NCBI GenBank assembly: GCA_018669005.1
Contig: JABJAL010000086.1
Location: forward strand, 1 to 64,000
Direction: 5' to 3'
DNA: 64,000 nucleotides
Source: Nitrospinaceae bacterium
GTDB taxonomy: Bacteria; UBA8248
Shown: positions 18,392-27,646 of the stretch, in pieces
Numbering within the stretch: position 1 is the first letter of the stretch
Layout of the letters: every line of letters starts with the position of its first letter
The notes under the pieces: generated by a model
The model's database searches: none
Told to the model about the DNA's origin: nothing
What the model saw: only the letters and a program-made list of their open reading frames with translations
Position numbers and translations under genes: made by a program

Positions 18392-19732
18392 TCAATTACT
18401 TCTCGGTATCATTTTCATCACGTGGGACACAATGACTTTTGCAACGGCGGGTTTCGCATAGTCAAAAGTATGCCCCATGTCATAATACACATCTCTCTTA
18501 TCGTTTTTATAGACATCGCTGATATCGGCAAAAATACACTTTGTTTTTTCTAGCGACTTTTGCGCCAAACGAAACCCGGCGCGGGATTTTTCGTAAATTC
18601 TCAGAATATATTCCGAGTATTTTTTCCCGTAGCGAAATGGCCTCTCATTTTTTGTAAGATTCTTTTTTTGCTGAATCATCGGCTGCAAGAATGACGCAAA
18701 TTTAAAACCGAACCCGGAACCGATCCGGCACATTTTCGTTTGATTCCCGACATACTTTCGGGCAATTTCCTCCTCCCATCTCTGGGTTCTGTAACCCGCT
18801 TCCTTCCGAAGCTTTATCTTATGGGTATGCATCCCGCCAAGGTGAACAAAAAATATTTTCCTGACGATATGGCTCTTCCTGAATACCGCCAATGTCATTT
18901 CCTCTAAAGTCCATCGTCCCGCGATGAGTCGGAGGCCGACTTCATAAGGAATGAAATTGGTTGGATATCCGGGGCGAGGATCATAATCGGCATACTTCGA
19001 AAAAATATCATTCAAGCCATCATAAGCAATCACAAGATCGGGCTGGTAATCGACAGCTGTATGAATGAGGGTTGACAACTCCTGTCCGGAGACAACACTC
19101 GCCACCCCCCAGTTGTATACCTTCACATGTGACAAGCCTTTTTCATGAATCAATTTCTCGATTTGTCCCGGTATGGATTTTCGAACCGAAGTGCCGAGAA
19201 ATACTGTAGAGCCTCCCAAAACGATAATCCGGAACTCCCCCTTTTTTTTCTTTCCAGGAAGTTCTCCTCTGAATCCCAATTTATTAAGAACGATCTTTAC
19301 CTTCTTGAATGTTACGCGACCATTTGCATCAAGTGATAGCGGAATTTCTACGTCAACTTTCGCATTTCGCGCTCCGCCAAACACCGTATATGGCCTGGAC
19401 TCCCTCATCCCGCCGTATCTAAGCGGGTCGAGACTTGTCGTCCTGTAGCGGACAATCATTTCACCGGCGACTAAAACCGCAATAAGCAAGAAGAATAAAT
19501 TCCTGTTAATCCTCTCTCCCGTCAATAACGATATAAACGCATAGACAACAGCCGGCAGCGTAATAAACAGGAGATATCCGACATACATATAACTATAATA
19601 ATCGAATACTTGGGGTGCGACGGATTTATGAGAATAGGCTGGGGCGATCAGTGCGAACCAAAAAATCAGGACAACAATATTAAGCCCGAAAAACCCACCC
19701 TTGTTTTTTAAATTCTTTAAAGTTATTTTCAT
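18392..19732 (-). CDS. Membrane-anchored SGNH/GDSL hydrolase-like protein
   Basis: 446 residues. Three to four hydrophobic segments (about 13-35, 45-70, 78-93) precede a soluble SGNH domain: FRIIVLGGSTVFLGTS (block I Ser in GGST), YNWGVASVVSG (block II Gly), LVIAYDGLNDI (block III Asn) and YDMGHTFDYAKP (block V D..H). Such proteins in polysaccharide loci can act as O-acetylesterases or transferases on the periplasmic face. Its start overlaps the methyltransferase stop at 19729 by 4 nt. Function beyond the fold is inference. Confidence 0.78.
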   Translation of the reverse strand: MKITLKNLKNKGGFFGLNIVVLIFWFALIAPAYSHKSVAPQVFDYYSYMYVGYLLFITLPAVVYAFISLLTGERINRNLFFLLIAVLVAGEMIVRYRTTSLDPLRYGGMRESRPYTVFGGARNAKVDVEIPLSLDANGRVTFKKVKIVLNKLGFRGELPGKKKKGEFRIIVLGGSTVFLGTSVRKSIPGQIEKLIHEKGLSHVKVYNWGVASVVSGQELSTLIHTAVDYQPDLVIAYDGLNDIFSKYADYDPRPGYPTNFIPYEVGLRLIAGRWTLEEMTLAVFRKSHIVRKIFFVHLGGMHTHKIKLRKEAGYRTQRWEEEIARKYVGNQTKMCRIGSGFGFKFASFLQPMIQQKKNLTKNERPFRYGKKYSEYILRIYEKSRAGFRLAQKSLEKTKCIFADISDVYKNDKRDVYYDMGHTFDYAKPAVAKVIVSHVMKMIPRSN

Positions 19733-20691
19733 TCGGTTCTCAATCTGGCAACGACAAAACCATTTCCCGATTTGGCAGAATCCAAATTCTCCCCGTTCTT
19801 TCCCTTAATCCCACCACTCCTTTTTTCAATGATGCAATTCTTGCCTTCAAGATATCTGGCAACCTCTTCTTCACTTGCAAAATACACAGCATCATTGTCC
19901 GACCTATAATCACTCACAAGACACACTGGCTTCAAGTTAATCAAGAATCGAAATTGACTCTTGCTGTATATATTCCGATGCAGCTTCCACCTTAAATAAC
20001 GATTGATAGTCTTTCTTTCTATAAAAGATTGAACCACATCAATCCATAGGTTTTTTTTTATCTTCTCCTGAATTCCTCCACTACTTCTTCCCTCTCGAAC
20101 GGATCCCATTGGCCTTTTCCAGTTTGCTACATAATCCGGAAAAGCCAGCGCTATAATCCCGCCTGGTTTGAGCACCCTTATCATCTCGTCGATATATCGT
20201 TGAGGCCAAACCATGTGTTCAAGCGCATAAAAAGAAACAACATAATCGGAACTATCACTAGAAATTGGTGCTTGGTATCCATCCCCGACAATTAGGTTGT
20301 CTTTCCGATTTGCCTTTTTTGTATTACCCAGTGCAGAACGGTTTAAATCGAACCCGATATACCTTGCCCCTACATCTCTAAAAGTTTTCGCCGCATATCC
20401 ACTGCCGCTACTGAATTCAACCACCCTATTCCCGAGTTCGACCATTTTCGAAATATATTCCTGAAATGGATGATTACCGTCCATCCAATTCAGATTCCCC
20501 TGCTCCGATTTTTCAAAATAATTTTGCTCCAAAGCGGTTTCAGTATAAAAATGGATCATTTCATTATTTAACCTGAAAAGTTTGGGATTCTTCCAATTCT
20601 TGATACTGCTGATCCAAGCATACCGAGAAAAGATACTTCCGAAAGAAATCTTGTGTTCGATTAGCCCACTTTTAAATATGTTCACTTTCAA
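19729..20691 (-). CDS. Class I SAM-dependent methyltransferase
   Basis: 320 residues. MVELGNRVVEFSSGSGYAAKTF is a degenerate motif I (GSGSG-like). ARYIGFDLNRSALGN, LIVGDGYQAPISSDSSDYVVSFYALEHMVWPQRYIDEM and VLKPGGIIALAFPD are Methyltransf_11 features. The gene is more AT-rich than most neighbours, and a nine-A coding run near 20051-20059 is in frame. It lies between two SGNH-like genes with a 4-nt overlap to one. Substrate unknown. Confidence 0.8.
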   Translation of the reverse strand: MKVNIFKSGLIEHKISFGSIFSRYAWISSIKNWKNPKLFRLNNEMIHFYTETALEQNYFEKSEQGNLNWMDGNHPFQEYISKMVELGNRVVEFSSGSGYAAKTFRDVGARYIGFDLNRSALGNTKKANRKDNLIVGDGYQAPISSDSSDYVVSFYALEHMVWPQRYIDEMIRVLKPGGIIALAFPDYVANWKRPMGSVREGRSSGGIQEKIKKNLWIDVVQSFIERKTINRYLRWKLHRNIYSKSQFRFLINLKPVCLVSDYRSDNDAVYFASEEEVARYLEGKNCIIEKRSGGIKGKNGENLDSAKSGNGFVVARLRTE

Positions 20692-20770
20692 TCCTATAGT
20701 TAACTGGAAAGTTTTGGCGACAGATACTGACGACTGTTACATATGAGGCATGTTATTATTCTTATATATT

Positions 20771-21880
20771 TTACTTGAACTTAATCCCCAATGCTGCGAC
20801 TGGATCCTTAGCAATCCATTTTTTTACATATCTACCTAATACTCCAAGCCCAATATTTGAGAAGTGTATGTCTCCTTTAAAATACAATTTTCTCCCTAAA
20901 TTTATCTCCGTTGCAATTTCCTTAAAAAAAGACTTGAAGGGAATTTTTTTGCGGAAAGATAATTTCCTAATTTCTTGTTCGTAAAGTCTATTAAATTTAC
21001 CAGTAATCTGAGGAAGATGCGGGTAGATGGCAACTGAAACGTGGATTTGTTTGGATTCAAGTAGTTCAAGATAATTACTGATATTGCTGACAGAATACAT
21101 AATCTGAGTCATTGCTTTTTTTGTGACAGCATCCTTTTCAACCTGCGCATGCTGAAAAATCCGTTCTTCCCCGCTTTTACCAGCAAGACGTTTCAGCGAT
21201 TTGCTAAAAAACCTTCGATAAATATATTTGGCAAAGAATGAATACCATGAACTGTATCCAGCTTCTTCCATATTCTCCCAATATTTCAATAGACGAGTAG
21301 ATGGATTAACTCGAACTACCATTCCATTTTTGTCGAACACCGCATACTTTCTATACCTATGCCAATCATCGTATACATCTGTTAAATCCGGAAAGAAAAT
21401 AATTGCATCGGGTTCCAATTTCTGAAGTTGGTGTTTAAATCGCGCAATATGGAGAATTGGACTGTAGCTAGATTGCCCTGCGTTTACAATTTCTACAATC
21501 CGGTTATCTACTGCTACTCTTAATTTAACCCAATCACCAATAATATTTGGGACTGTAATGTTCCCCAGACCAGCAATAAAAGAATCCCCTACAATTAATA
21601 CTCTATATATATTTTCCGGCTTTGGAACCACCACTCTCTTGTATTGATTTAACCCAAATGCATTCATCTTTTGCCTGAATTCATACCCTTCCGGCCCAGT
21701 ATATTTGCCATCAAAATTGGGTGTATAGCCATGGTTAAATAATCTACTCGGCTTCATATAGTGGACAAATTTCACACCCGGGCGCAAAATACGGGTGCCA
21801 ATTTCCAGGCCGACAATAACAACTACAACAGATACAAAACTTACTCCAAATAACAACAAACCTTTTTTTCCCGGCTTCAT
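20771..21880 (-). CDS. Signal-anchored SGNH hydrolase-like protein
   Basis: 369 residues. One N-terminal membrane segment (about residues 5-26) is followed by an SGNH fold: YRVLIVGDSFIAGLGN (block I GDS), IVEIVNAGQSSYSP (block II), IIFFPDLTDVYDD (block III position with Thr-Asp rather than Asn-Asp) and GDIHFSNIGLGVL (block V D-x-H). The Ser and His are visible; the usual block III Asn is not obvious. It is a second SGNH-like protein next to the one at 18392, and the two may act on the same glycan at different positions. Confidence 0.75.
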   Translation of the reverse strand: MKPGKKGLLLFGVSFVSVVVVIVGLEIGTRILRPGVKFVHYMKPSRLFNHGYTPNFDGKYTGPEGYEFRQKMNAFGLNQYKRVVVPKPENIYRVLIVGDSFIAGLGNITVPNIIGDWVKLRVAVDNRIVEIVNAGQSSYSPILHIARFKHQLQKLEPDAIIFFPDLTDVYDDWHRYRKYAVFDKNGMVVRVNPSTRLLKYWENMEEAGYSSWYSFFAKYIYRRFFSKSLKRLAGKSGEERIFQHAQVEKDAVTKKAMTQIMYSVSNISNYLELLESKQIHVSVAIYPHLPQITGKFNRLYEQEIRKLSFRKKIPFKSFFKEIATEINLGRKLYFKGDIHFSNIGLGVLGRYVKKWIAKDPVAALGIKFK

Positions 21881-21943
21881 ATCTGCTCATCCTTTTACCT
21901 TGCGATCCACACTTATTAACAAATAAAGTTTTTCAATATTTCG

Positions 21944-23083
21944 CTATTGTTTATTCTGCACATATCTATTGAGTAGCGTTTTTATTTTTTTTTTAAAAAC
22001 AATTTCGCCATAATGAATCATTACTTCTTTTCTCAAAAAAATCGTATCTACTTTACTCTTATCGATTGTTTCTCCAATTATATTTCGAATGGCATCGGCT
22101 ACCTCTTCGGGATCATCAGGGTTTACTAACTGCCCGAGTTTCCCATCCATCAGCGGATCTCGCGATCCGTCCCGATCTCCCGCGATAACCGGCTTTCCGC
22201 ATGCGAGCGCTTCAAGAAATACAATTCCGAATCCTTCTTTTTTACTGGGCATCACAAAAATATCACATAAATTATAAAAATTTCGGAGTTCAGAGTCGGG
22301 TACATATCCAGCGAAAACAACTCTTTCCAAAATTCCCAGGTCTTCCGTTTTTCTCTTCAACTCTGCCAGATAATCTCCGTCACCCACAATTAGATACCGA
22401 AGTTCAGGAAATTCTGAAGAGAGCAATTGAACGGCACCAAGAACCACCTCGAACCCTTTGTCCTTTTCCGTTCGTGCAACCCTCGCCACCGTAAGCAAAA
22501 CCTTTTTTCCTTCAAGGCCATACTGTTCCAGCAATTCTTTTTTTTTCGGTCCCGGGCGGTATACCTCACCGTCTACCGTATTGAACAGTATCTCGGTTTT
22601 AGATTCAGGAATGCCCGTGGCATCTGTGATTTTTATTCTGGAGTGCCTGCTGACTGGGCAAACGAGGCTGGCGTTCCGGATAGATTTTTTCTGAATAAAA
22701 CTCAGCGGCTTCCATACCTCAATTCCATGGATAATTACGATGTATTTAAAACCAAAAAAATAATTCAAAAAAAGACACATCCCGATTAAGTGAATGTGCC
22801 CGCAAACTACTATATTCGGGCGAAATGAAAGCGCTTGGAAAATTGTTTTCAGGACAAAAACAATTTTCCAGACGATGCGAAAGCGGGATATGGCGCAGTA
22901 GCTGTTCTGTAGAATTTCGTCCTTCCCGGCTGGCCCGGCGGGGATATCTTTTTTCAGATCTTTTAGTGATACGGCACGAGCAGGAAAGGAGGAGTTCCGT
23001 ACAGCATCAATGAACTCTCGATTGAACTGCTGAATTCCTCCCGTCCCGGAATACACTTCGGGAAATAGCATCAAGACTGCCAT
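21944..23083 (-). CDS. GT4-family glycosyltransferase
   Basis: About 379 residues. MLFPEVYSGTGGIQQFNREF is the acceptor-domain opening, VLLTVARVARTEKDKGFEVVLGAV the donor-domain start, and MPSKKEGFGIVFLEALACGKPVIAG contains E-x7-E. The ATG at 23083 overlaps the polymerase stop by one base (TGATG), a translationally coupled start, and is preferred over the TTG one codon earlier. A ten-A coding run (T10 at 21985-21994) lies near the 3' end and is in frame. Confidence 0.9.
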   Translation of the reverse strand: MAVLMLFPEVYSGTGGIQQFNREFIDAVRNSSFPARAVSLKDLKKDIPAGPAGKDEILQNSYCAISRFRIVWKIVFVLKTIFQALSFRPNIVVCGHIHLIGMCLFLNYFFGFKYIVIIHGIEVWKPLSFIQKKSIRNASLVCPVSRHSRIKITDATGIPESKTEILFNTVDGEVYRPGPKKKELLEQYGLEGKKVLLTVARVARTEKDKGFEVVLGAVQLLSSEFPELRYLIVGDGDYLAELKRKTEDLGILERVVFAGYVPDSELRNFYNLCDIFVMPSKKEGFGIVFLEALACGKPVIAGDRDGSRDPLMDGKLGQLVNPDDPEEVADAIRNIIGETIDKSKVDTIFLRKEVMIHYGEIVFKKKIKTLLNRYVQNKQ

Positions 23084-24597
23084 CAATTAGTTTCCGGCGA
23101 CCTTATCAGCATGATTTTGCCCATGATATGTAATAAAACCAGCAACCGTATTATCGCAATACTCCCCGATGGAATGACTCCAGGGCCAACCGCCAAGGCA
23201 ATGGCTTGGTATACACACAAGCAATATATATCCGACACATTCCAATATCGCTCCATTAATATTCTGTGCACAACTCCGAGAAAAAACATCCCCCCCATAA
23301 TTCCCCACACACCGAAATGTATAAAGTATTCTCCCTGTATTGTCACGGCAATGGAATATGTTTTCATTTTCCATTTTCCGTATACTTCAGCCATCATCCA
23401 TTTACCATTATATTTATATACAGGCTTATTTTTCCATATGAAATACGGGATCACGAACATGACGGGTATCTTTAACCACTCTTTACCGTAATTATGCTCC
23501 TCTCGTCCCTCTTCGAAATGTTTGACTATTGCTGCGAAGTTCTGAAGTTGGGCTGAATACTCACCAGCTGTATAAATCCCTGATTTAATGGAACTCGTAA
23601 CCCTGTCCGAGGATCCCAGGATTTCCCCTCCCAGGTTAGCTATTCCGGATAGAATGTTCATGGCGCTTCCTCCCACTCTATTATCATTGATAGCCTGCCG
23701 ATAAGCCAGGTTAAGAGGAATCGTCGCAAAAAGGATAAGAAAACCAAGCGCTAAATATCGGACCACCCTTCCCGTCATCATGTAATACGAAGTAGCCAGC
23801 GCAATAAAAAAATAAATTATCAATCCCTTGCTGCCCCACACAATACGGAAACCGACTTCAGTGAAAATAACCCCGATCAGAAAAAACAAGATTATTTTTT
23901 TGTATTTCTGAAATTTCACATAGTGCACCAACAAAACAACAGCGACCAGAGACCCGATTATTTCGAGATACTGGGCTGTGAATGCAAATACCTGAAATTC
24001 TTCCTGTGCCTGCTCGTTTTCATTGAGAAGAATAAGCATTCCATATTTTTTTGTAGCGACCAGATAGATACGGATGCATGTAAGAATAATATAAACACCG
24101 GCAACCGCCGGTAAGCGGATGCCCACAGCAGGCCGGTAATTGATGATCCTGTGCAGCGGGCGAACCCGCCCCAACCACTGGCCAAGATGAGATCTGTATC
24201 CTATCCAAAGGAACGGAATACTTACTGTCCAGTAAAATGCAGCCAAATTGAACCACTTGAGCCCATCGGCGCTGAAAATTTGCGTTAATTGGTTATATCC
24301 TTGAGGATTTTCATAATAGTAGATGCTCAAAAATCCCATTCGTAGCCATTGCTCGACTGTCGTCCATACCGGCAAAGCAAATAAGTTAAATTTACCTAAA
24401 ATCAGCTGTCGAAATATCGGTAAAAAACTCACAACCGACATCACAATTAAAATCCAGCCGAAAAGTATGGAATCCGCCGAAGATACAAAGATATACGGGA
24501 ATAACAACCCGAGGATGATGAGAAAAAATGCCCCAACGACAAATAGCGATATTATTGGAGGAATCTTACTGTTCACGGAATTTGATCTTGCAACCAT
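23083..24597 (-). CDS. Wzy-like O-antigen/oligosaccharide repeat unit polymerase
   Basis: 504 residues with roughly ten or more hydrophobic segments and little sequence that is not membrane-embedded, typical of Wzy polymerases. A long loop near residues 330-400 (GGEILGSSDRVTSSIK and following) is consistent with the periplasmic active-site loop. Wzy joins undecaprenyl-linked repeat units in the periplasm. It is coupled to the GT4 gene by a one-base overlap and preceded by a 246-bp spacer. Wzy proteins are poorly conserved, so the call rests on topology and context. Confidence 0.8.
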   Translation of the reverse strand: MVARSNSVNSKIPPIISLFVVGAFFLIILGLLFPYIFVSSADSILFGWILIVMSVVSFLPIFRQLILGKFNLFALPVWTTVEQWLRMGFLSIYYYENPQGYNQLTQIFSADGLKWFNLAAFYWTVSIPFLWIGYRSHLGQWLGRVRPLHRIINYRPAVGIRLPAVAGVYIILTCIRIYLVATKKYGMLILLNENEQAQEEFQVFAFTAQYLEIIGSLVAVVLLVHYVKFQKYKKIILFFLIGVIFTEVGFRIVWGSKGLIIYFFIALATSYYMMTGRVVRYLALGFLILFATIPLNLAYRQAINDNRVGGSAMNILSGIANLGGEILGSSDRVTSSIKSGIYTAGEYSAQLQNFAAIVKHFEEGREEHNYGKEWLKIPVMFVIPYFIWKNKPVYKYNGKWMMAEVYGKWKMKTYSIAVTIQGEYFIHFGVWGIMGGMFFLGVVHRILMERYWNVSDIYCLCVYQAIALAVGPGVIPSGSIAIIRLLVLLHIMGKIMLIRSPETN

Positions 24598-24843
24598 TCT
24601 GCTATCTCGCGTCCCTTCCAGTCCTTCACCAAAACATGGATATAGTTATCCGACCCGTGTTTCCACAGACATATCTGGATTGCCAACAATTTTGATATTT
24701 ACAATCCTTCCCATTAATCTACAGATAATATTCTAATCTGCCACCTACAGCCAGAAATTCAATGAATCATCGCAAATACGGCATCAAAATTCACAATTTC
24801 ACGCCAATGAGTTTTTCCCCAAATCCAAAAGCAATTCATCACA

Positions 24844-25785
24844 TTACCTTATAAATGCCGATACAACCTTGGGAACAAAAATTCCATAGTTTGCCAGGAC
24901 TTTTTTTCCTTCCCGCAATTTTTGATACTGCTCATGCTTGAGACAAGACAGAATATTGATGATTAATGCCCTTTCGATTTCCCACCGAAGTTTACCCCTC
25001 ACAAGATTCCGCCAAAACGGGTTGCGTACCAGGGGGATGTACTTTTTTCTCATTGGAATATGTAAATCATAAGTACCCCACTGAAACGCTCTTAATGGAT
25101 GATCGGGTTCCCGATCCCTCATAACAAGCAGCGGCTCCGGCAGGTATCCCACATCTCCGTAGAGACACATTCGGATGGACCACTCCACGTCCGCATAAGC
25201 CCCATAATTCGAATCGAGGAGACCGTAACTTTCATACATGGCTCTTGGTGCCATCGTCATGGCGCAAACGTTTGATGCAAGCATGCCCAACATTCTTCGC
25301 AGCCAAATTTCCCCAGGGGTCAAACGCCCGTAATTTCCAACATGCGCCTGAAAAACCTCACCGTAATCGTCGATATACTCCAAACCCGTATGTACGTATG
25401 CCGTCGACGGATTTTCCTGAATCAACCCGTACATTTCCCCGACCATCGTCGGTTTTGCCAGATCGCTGTCGTGAAGGATAAATACGGCCTCCCCCCGGGA
25501 CTCATAAATGCCCCTGTTTAAATTCCCTGATATGCCTAAATTTTGAGGATTTTTTAAATACCGGACCCTGGAATCGCCAATTTCCCGAACGGCGGCTTCC
25601 GCCGGTTCCTCCGGACAGTCATCCATGACGAGCACTTCAAAATCCGTCATGTCCTGGGAGAGTATGGACTGAACTGCAAAACCGACAAGGTGGGGGCGTT
25701 TATAGGTCGGGATGATAACGGATACGGCGGGCCTGGCAACTTTGGACGAGGGGACGGGAGGTGCCAAGGGTATATGATTCATCAT
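24844..25785 (-). CDS. GT2-family glycosyltransferase
   Basis: 313 residues. AVSVIIPTYKRPHLVGFAVQSIL opens the GT-A fold. FEVLVMDDCPEEPAE and GEAVFILHDSDLAKPTMV carry the acidic motifs, with HDSD in the DxD place. ADVEWSIRMCLYGDVGYLPEPLLVMRD is a late GT2 element. The stop of the PIG-L gene is 2 nt upstream, so the formyltransferase, deacetylase and this transferase form one transcript. It may transfer the sugar produced by those two enzymes. Confidence 0.88.
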   Translation of the reverse strand: MMNHIPLAPPVPSSKVARPAVSVIIPTYKRPHLVGFAVQSILSQDMTDFEVLVMDDCPEEPAEAAVREIGDSRVRYLKNPQNLGISGNLNRGIYESRGEAVFILHDSDLAKPTMVGEMYGLIQENPSTAYVHTGLEYIDDYGEVFQAHVGNYGRLTPGEIWLRRMLGMLASNVCAMTMAPRAMYESYGLLDSNYGAYADVEWSIRMCLYGDVGYLPEPLLVMRDREPDHPLRAFQWGTYDLHIPMRKKYIPLVRNPFWRNLVRGKLRWEIERALIINILSCLKHEQYQKLREGKKVLANYGIFVPKVVSAFIR

Positions 25786-25787
25786 CC

Positions 25788-26453
25788 CTATGCTTGACTA
25801 TCCTTTCCGAGAACCAAATGCGTTGGTTGGCAAAGTTTAATGGCCATATATCCCTCCGCGTAGTCGAAGCCACTCTGCACACCTCTCCATTTGGATAATG
25901 CCGTTAACATTTCAGGCGACCGCATCGCTCTCACCTGTGAGGCATGCAGATGATACCCCTTAATTTTTCTGTCGATATCGATAGGGAAATAACAATTCGG
26001 ATTATAAGTTTGCCCGTGAAGGATATCTTCCCGGTAGGGCCAAACGCTTACCTGAATCTCCTCATACAAAAGTACATTTCTCACAAAATGATTGATGTCA
26101 TGGGGCCTTAAGGCCACCATCGCTGCATCGAGAATGGTGCGATGATCCTGGTTGTAACTCGGGTACGGCAAAAAGAATGTAACCGGCTTGTGCTCATTTA
26201 TGACTTCTTCCAACTCGCCGATCAAATCGAAAATGCGGTAGTCGTTGACTTTATTCTCCAGGTTGACCGAATACGTAAAACCAAAATTATCCGCAACCGC
26301 CGCAGCTTCTTTCAGGCGCTTTTCACGGTCGATAATATGAAATTCATCCACCCCGCAATAATGAACATGAAATCTTTCGTCCAGGATGCCGCCACAGCCC
26401 AGAACCTCATCGTCAAGATGCGGGGAGATCAAAAGAAATTCCGACATATTCAA
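25788..26453 (-). CDS. PIG-L family (LmbE-like) de-N-acetylase
   Basis: 221 residues. EFLLISPHLDDEVLGCGG is the zinc-binding P-H-x-D-D-E motif. VTFFLPYPSYNQDHRTILDAAMVAL includes the distal H-x-x-H-like ligand region (DHR). PIG-L enzymes remove N-acetyl groups from GlcNAc-type sugars on lipids, mycothiol precursors and some nucleotide sugars. Its start overlaps the formyltransferase stop by 4 nt, suggesting the free amine it makes is reacylated by that enzyme. Confidence 0.88.
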   Translation of the reverse strand: MNMSEFLLISPHLDDEVLGCGGILDERFHVHYCGVDEFHIIDREKRLKEAAAVADNFGFTYSVNLENKVNDYRIFDLIGELEEVINEHKPVTFFLPYPSYNQDHRTILDAAMVALRPHDINHFVRNVLLYEEIQVSVWPYREDILHGQTYNPNCYFPIDIDRKIKGYHLHASQVRAMRSPEMLTALSKWRGVQSGFDYAEGYMAIKLCQPTHLVLGKDSQA

Positions 26454-27133
26454 GGCCTTTCAATTATTTTTGCCCTAGCTTCAATCTTTCCATCTTCCAA
26501 TGAAACCTGCTCGAAAAGAATTCGAAATATACCAATATCAAGATATCCATTCGGATAAGTGGGAGCATCCAGCATTCTCAGAAAGTCGTACAGGGACCGC
26601 ATGTCCTTTAGATCTTCAGGAATTTGATTGTCGCTTCCTTTTCTTCGCTTAAAACTGACAACTTCTCCGCTCTGAGGAAGCGGAACTATTTCCCCTTGGA
26701 GAATCTCCTGAATCATCTCCAGTGCTGTCCGCCCCGCTGTTTCCATAATTTCCTCGGCTCGGCCATCCAATTTGATGCTTTTTTTCAGATAAACCGGCCC
26801 GGCATCAATTTCATCTGTTAACCGAAACGCACTGAGTACGGATTTATTCATCCGATTCATTATCAGATTCTGGTACGGCGAACCACCCCGCCCGTAGGGA
26901 AGATCTGTCGGATGAAAAGCGATGCATTCAACTGTTTCAGTTATCCCGGTCGGCACCTTCCAAGACCAATCCAGAAAAAATATTTTCTCGGGTTTCCATT
27001 CCTGGATTGATTCCTCCGTCAGGTCACTAGGAGATTCAATCAGACGCCATTCGCCCGGCAATTTTCCGGCACATTCATTATATGTCCGGATATTCCATGG
27101 GCGGCGCGAACACCAGATAAACCGTAGAGACAT
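26450..27133 (-). CDS. Sugar N-formyltransferase-like protein (Fmt fold)
   Basis: 227 residues. CIAFHPTDLPYGRGGSPYQNLI corresponds to the N-x-H-P-S-L-L-P-x-Y-R-G motif of methionyl-tRNA formyltransferase. LTDEIDAGPVYLKKSI provides the catalytic Asp region. The usual catalytic Asn two residues before His is Ala here, as far as I can align it, a feature I associate with the short formyltransferases of polysaccharide loci. These enzymes transfer a formyl group from N10-formyl-THF to an amino sugar. First gene of the unit 27133-24844. Confidence 0.82.
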   Translation of the reverse strand: MSLRFIWCSRRPWNIRTYNECAGKLPGEWRLIESPSDLTEESIQEWKPEKIFFLDWSWKVPTGITETVECIAFHPTDLPYGRGGSPYQNLIMNRMNKSVLSAFRLTDEIDAGPVYLKKSIKLDGRAEEIMETAGRTALEMIQEILQGEIVPLPQSGEVVSFKRRKGSDNQIPEDLKDMRSLYDFLRMLDAPTYPNGYLDIGIFRILFEQVSLEDGKIEARAKIIERP

Positions 27134-27646
27134 GACATAACCTTTACGTGATAATTTCCAATTTACTTTCCCGTGGATGATGTTCCCGCTTGCTCCACAT
27201 CTGTAAATTTCTCCTACTCTAATGAGTAAATTGCCAATAGATCAATTCAAATCACTCTATTATTAAAATCGTAACTTTTAGAATGGTTTTCCCCCACCTC
27301 CAATTTAATTTCCGCTCATTGGGAACGGTCAAAACATAGACAATGCATGCAAGACTAAAAAAAATTATCCGGCTACCTCTCGCCAATCCCAACTGGGGCT
27401 CTTTCAGTCACATGCAAAAAATTAGCACCGGATCCCGTTTCACCGAGATAGCAGATGTTTGTTAGTCACATTCAAGCCATCTTTGTGGAATCCAGAGAGG
27501 AGATTATTTCCCATCAGAAACAATCACCCCGTCTGTTCCTACTTCTCATTTCCCCATATCCAAACATATTCAAACATATTCAAACGGAAAAACACATCGT
27601 ATTGAAAATTAGATCTCAATCATATAGAATAAACTAAATGTAAACA
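27134..27646. other. 513-bp divergent intergenic region
   Basis: AT-rich spacer between the minus-strand formyltransferase operon and the plus-strand methyltransferase at 27647. It contains a short tandem repeat (27556-27585) and probably both promoters. I see no gene-like frame, no terminator and no convincing riboswitch. Confidence 0.5.
27556..27585. repeat. Three tandem 10-bp units
   Basis: ATATCCAAAC is followed by two copies of ATATTCAAAC. The period is about one helical turn. The repeat lies some 60 bp before the next gene, so a regulator-binding role is conceivable. Confidence 0.6.
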
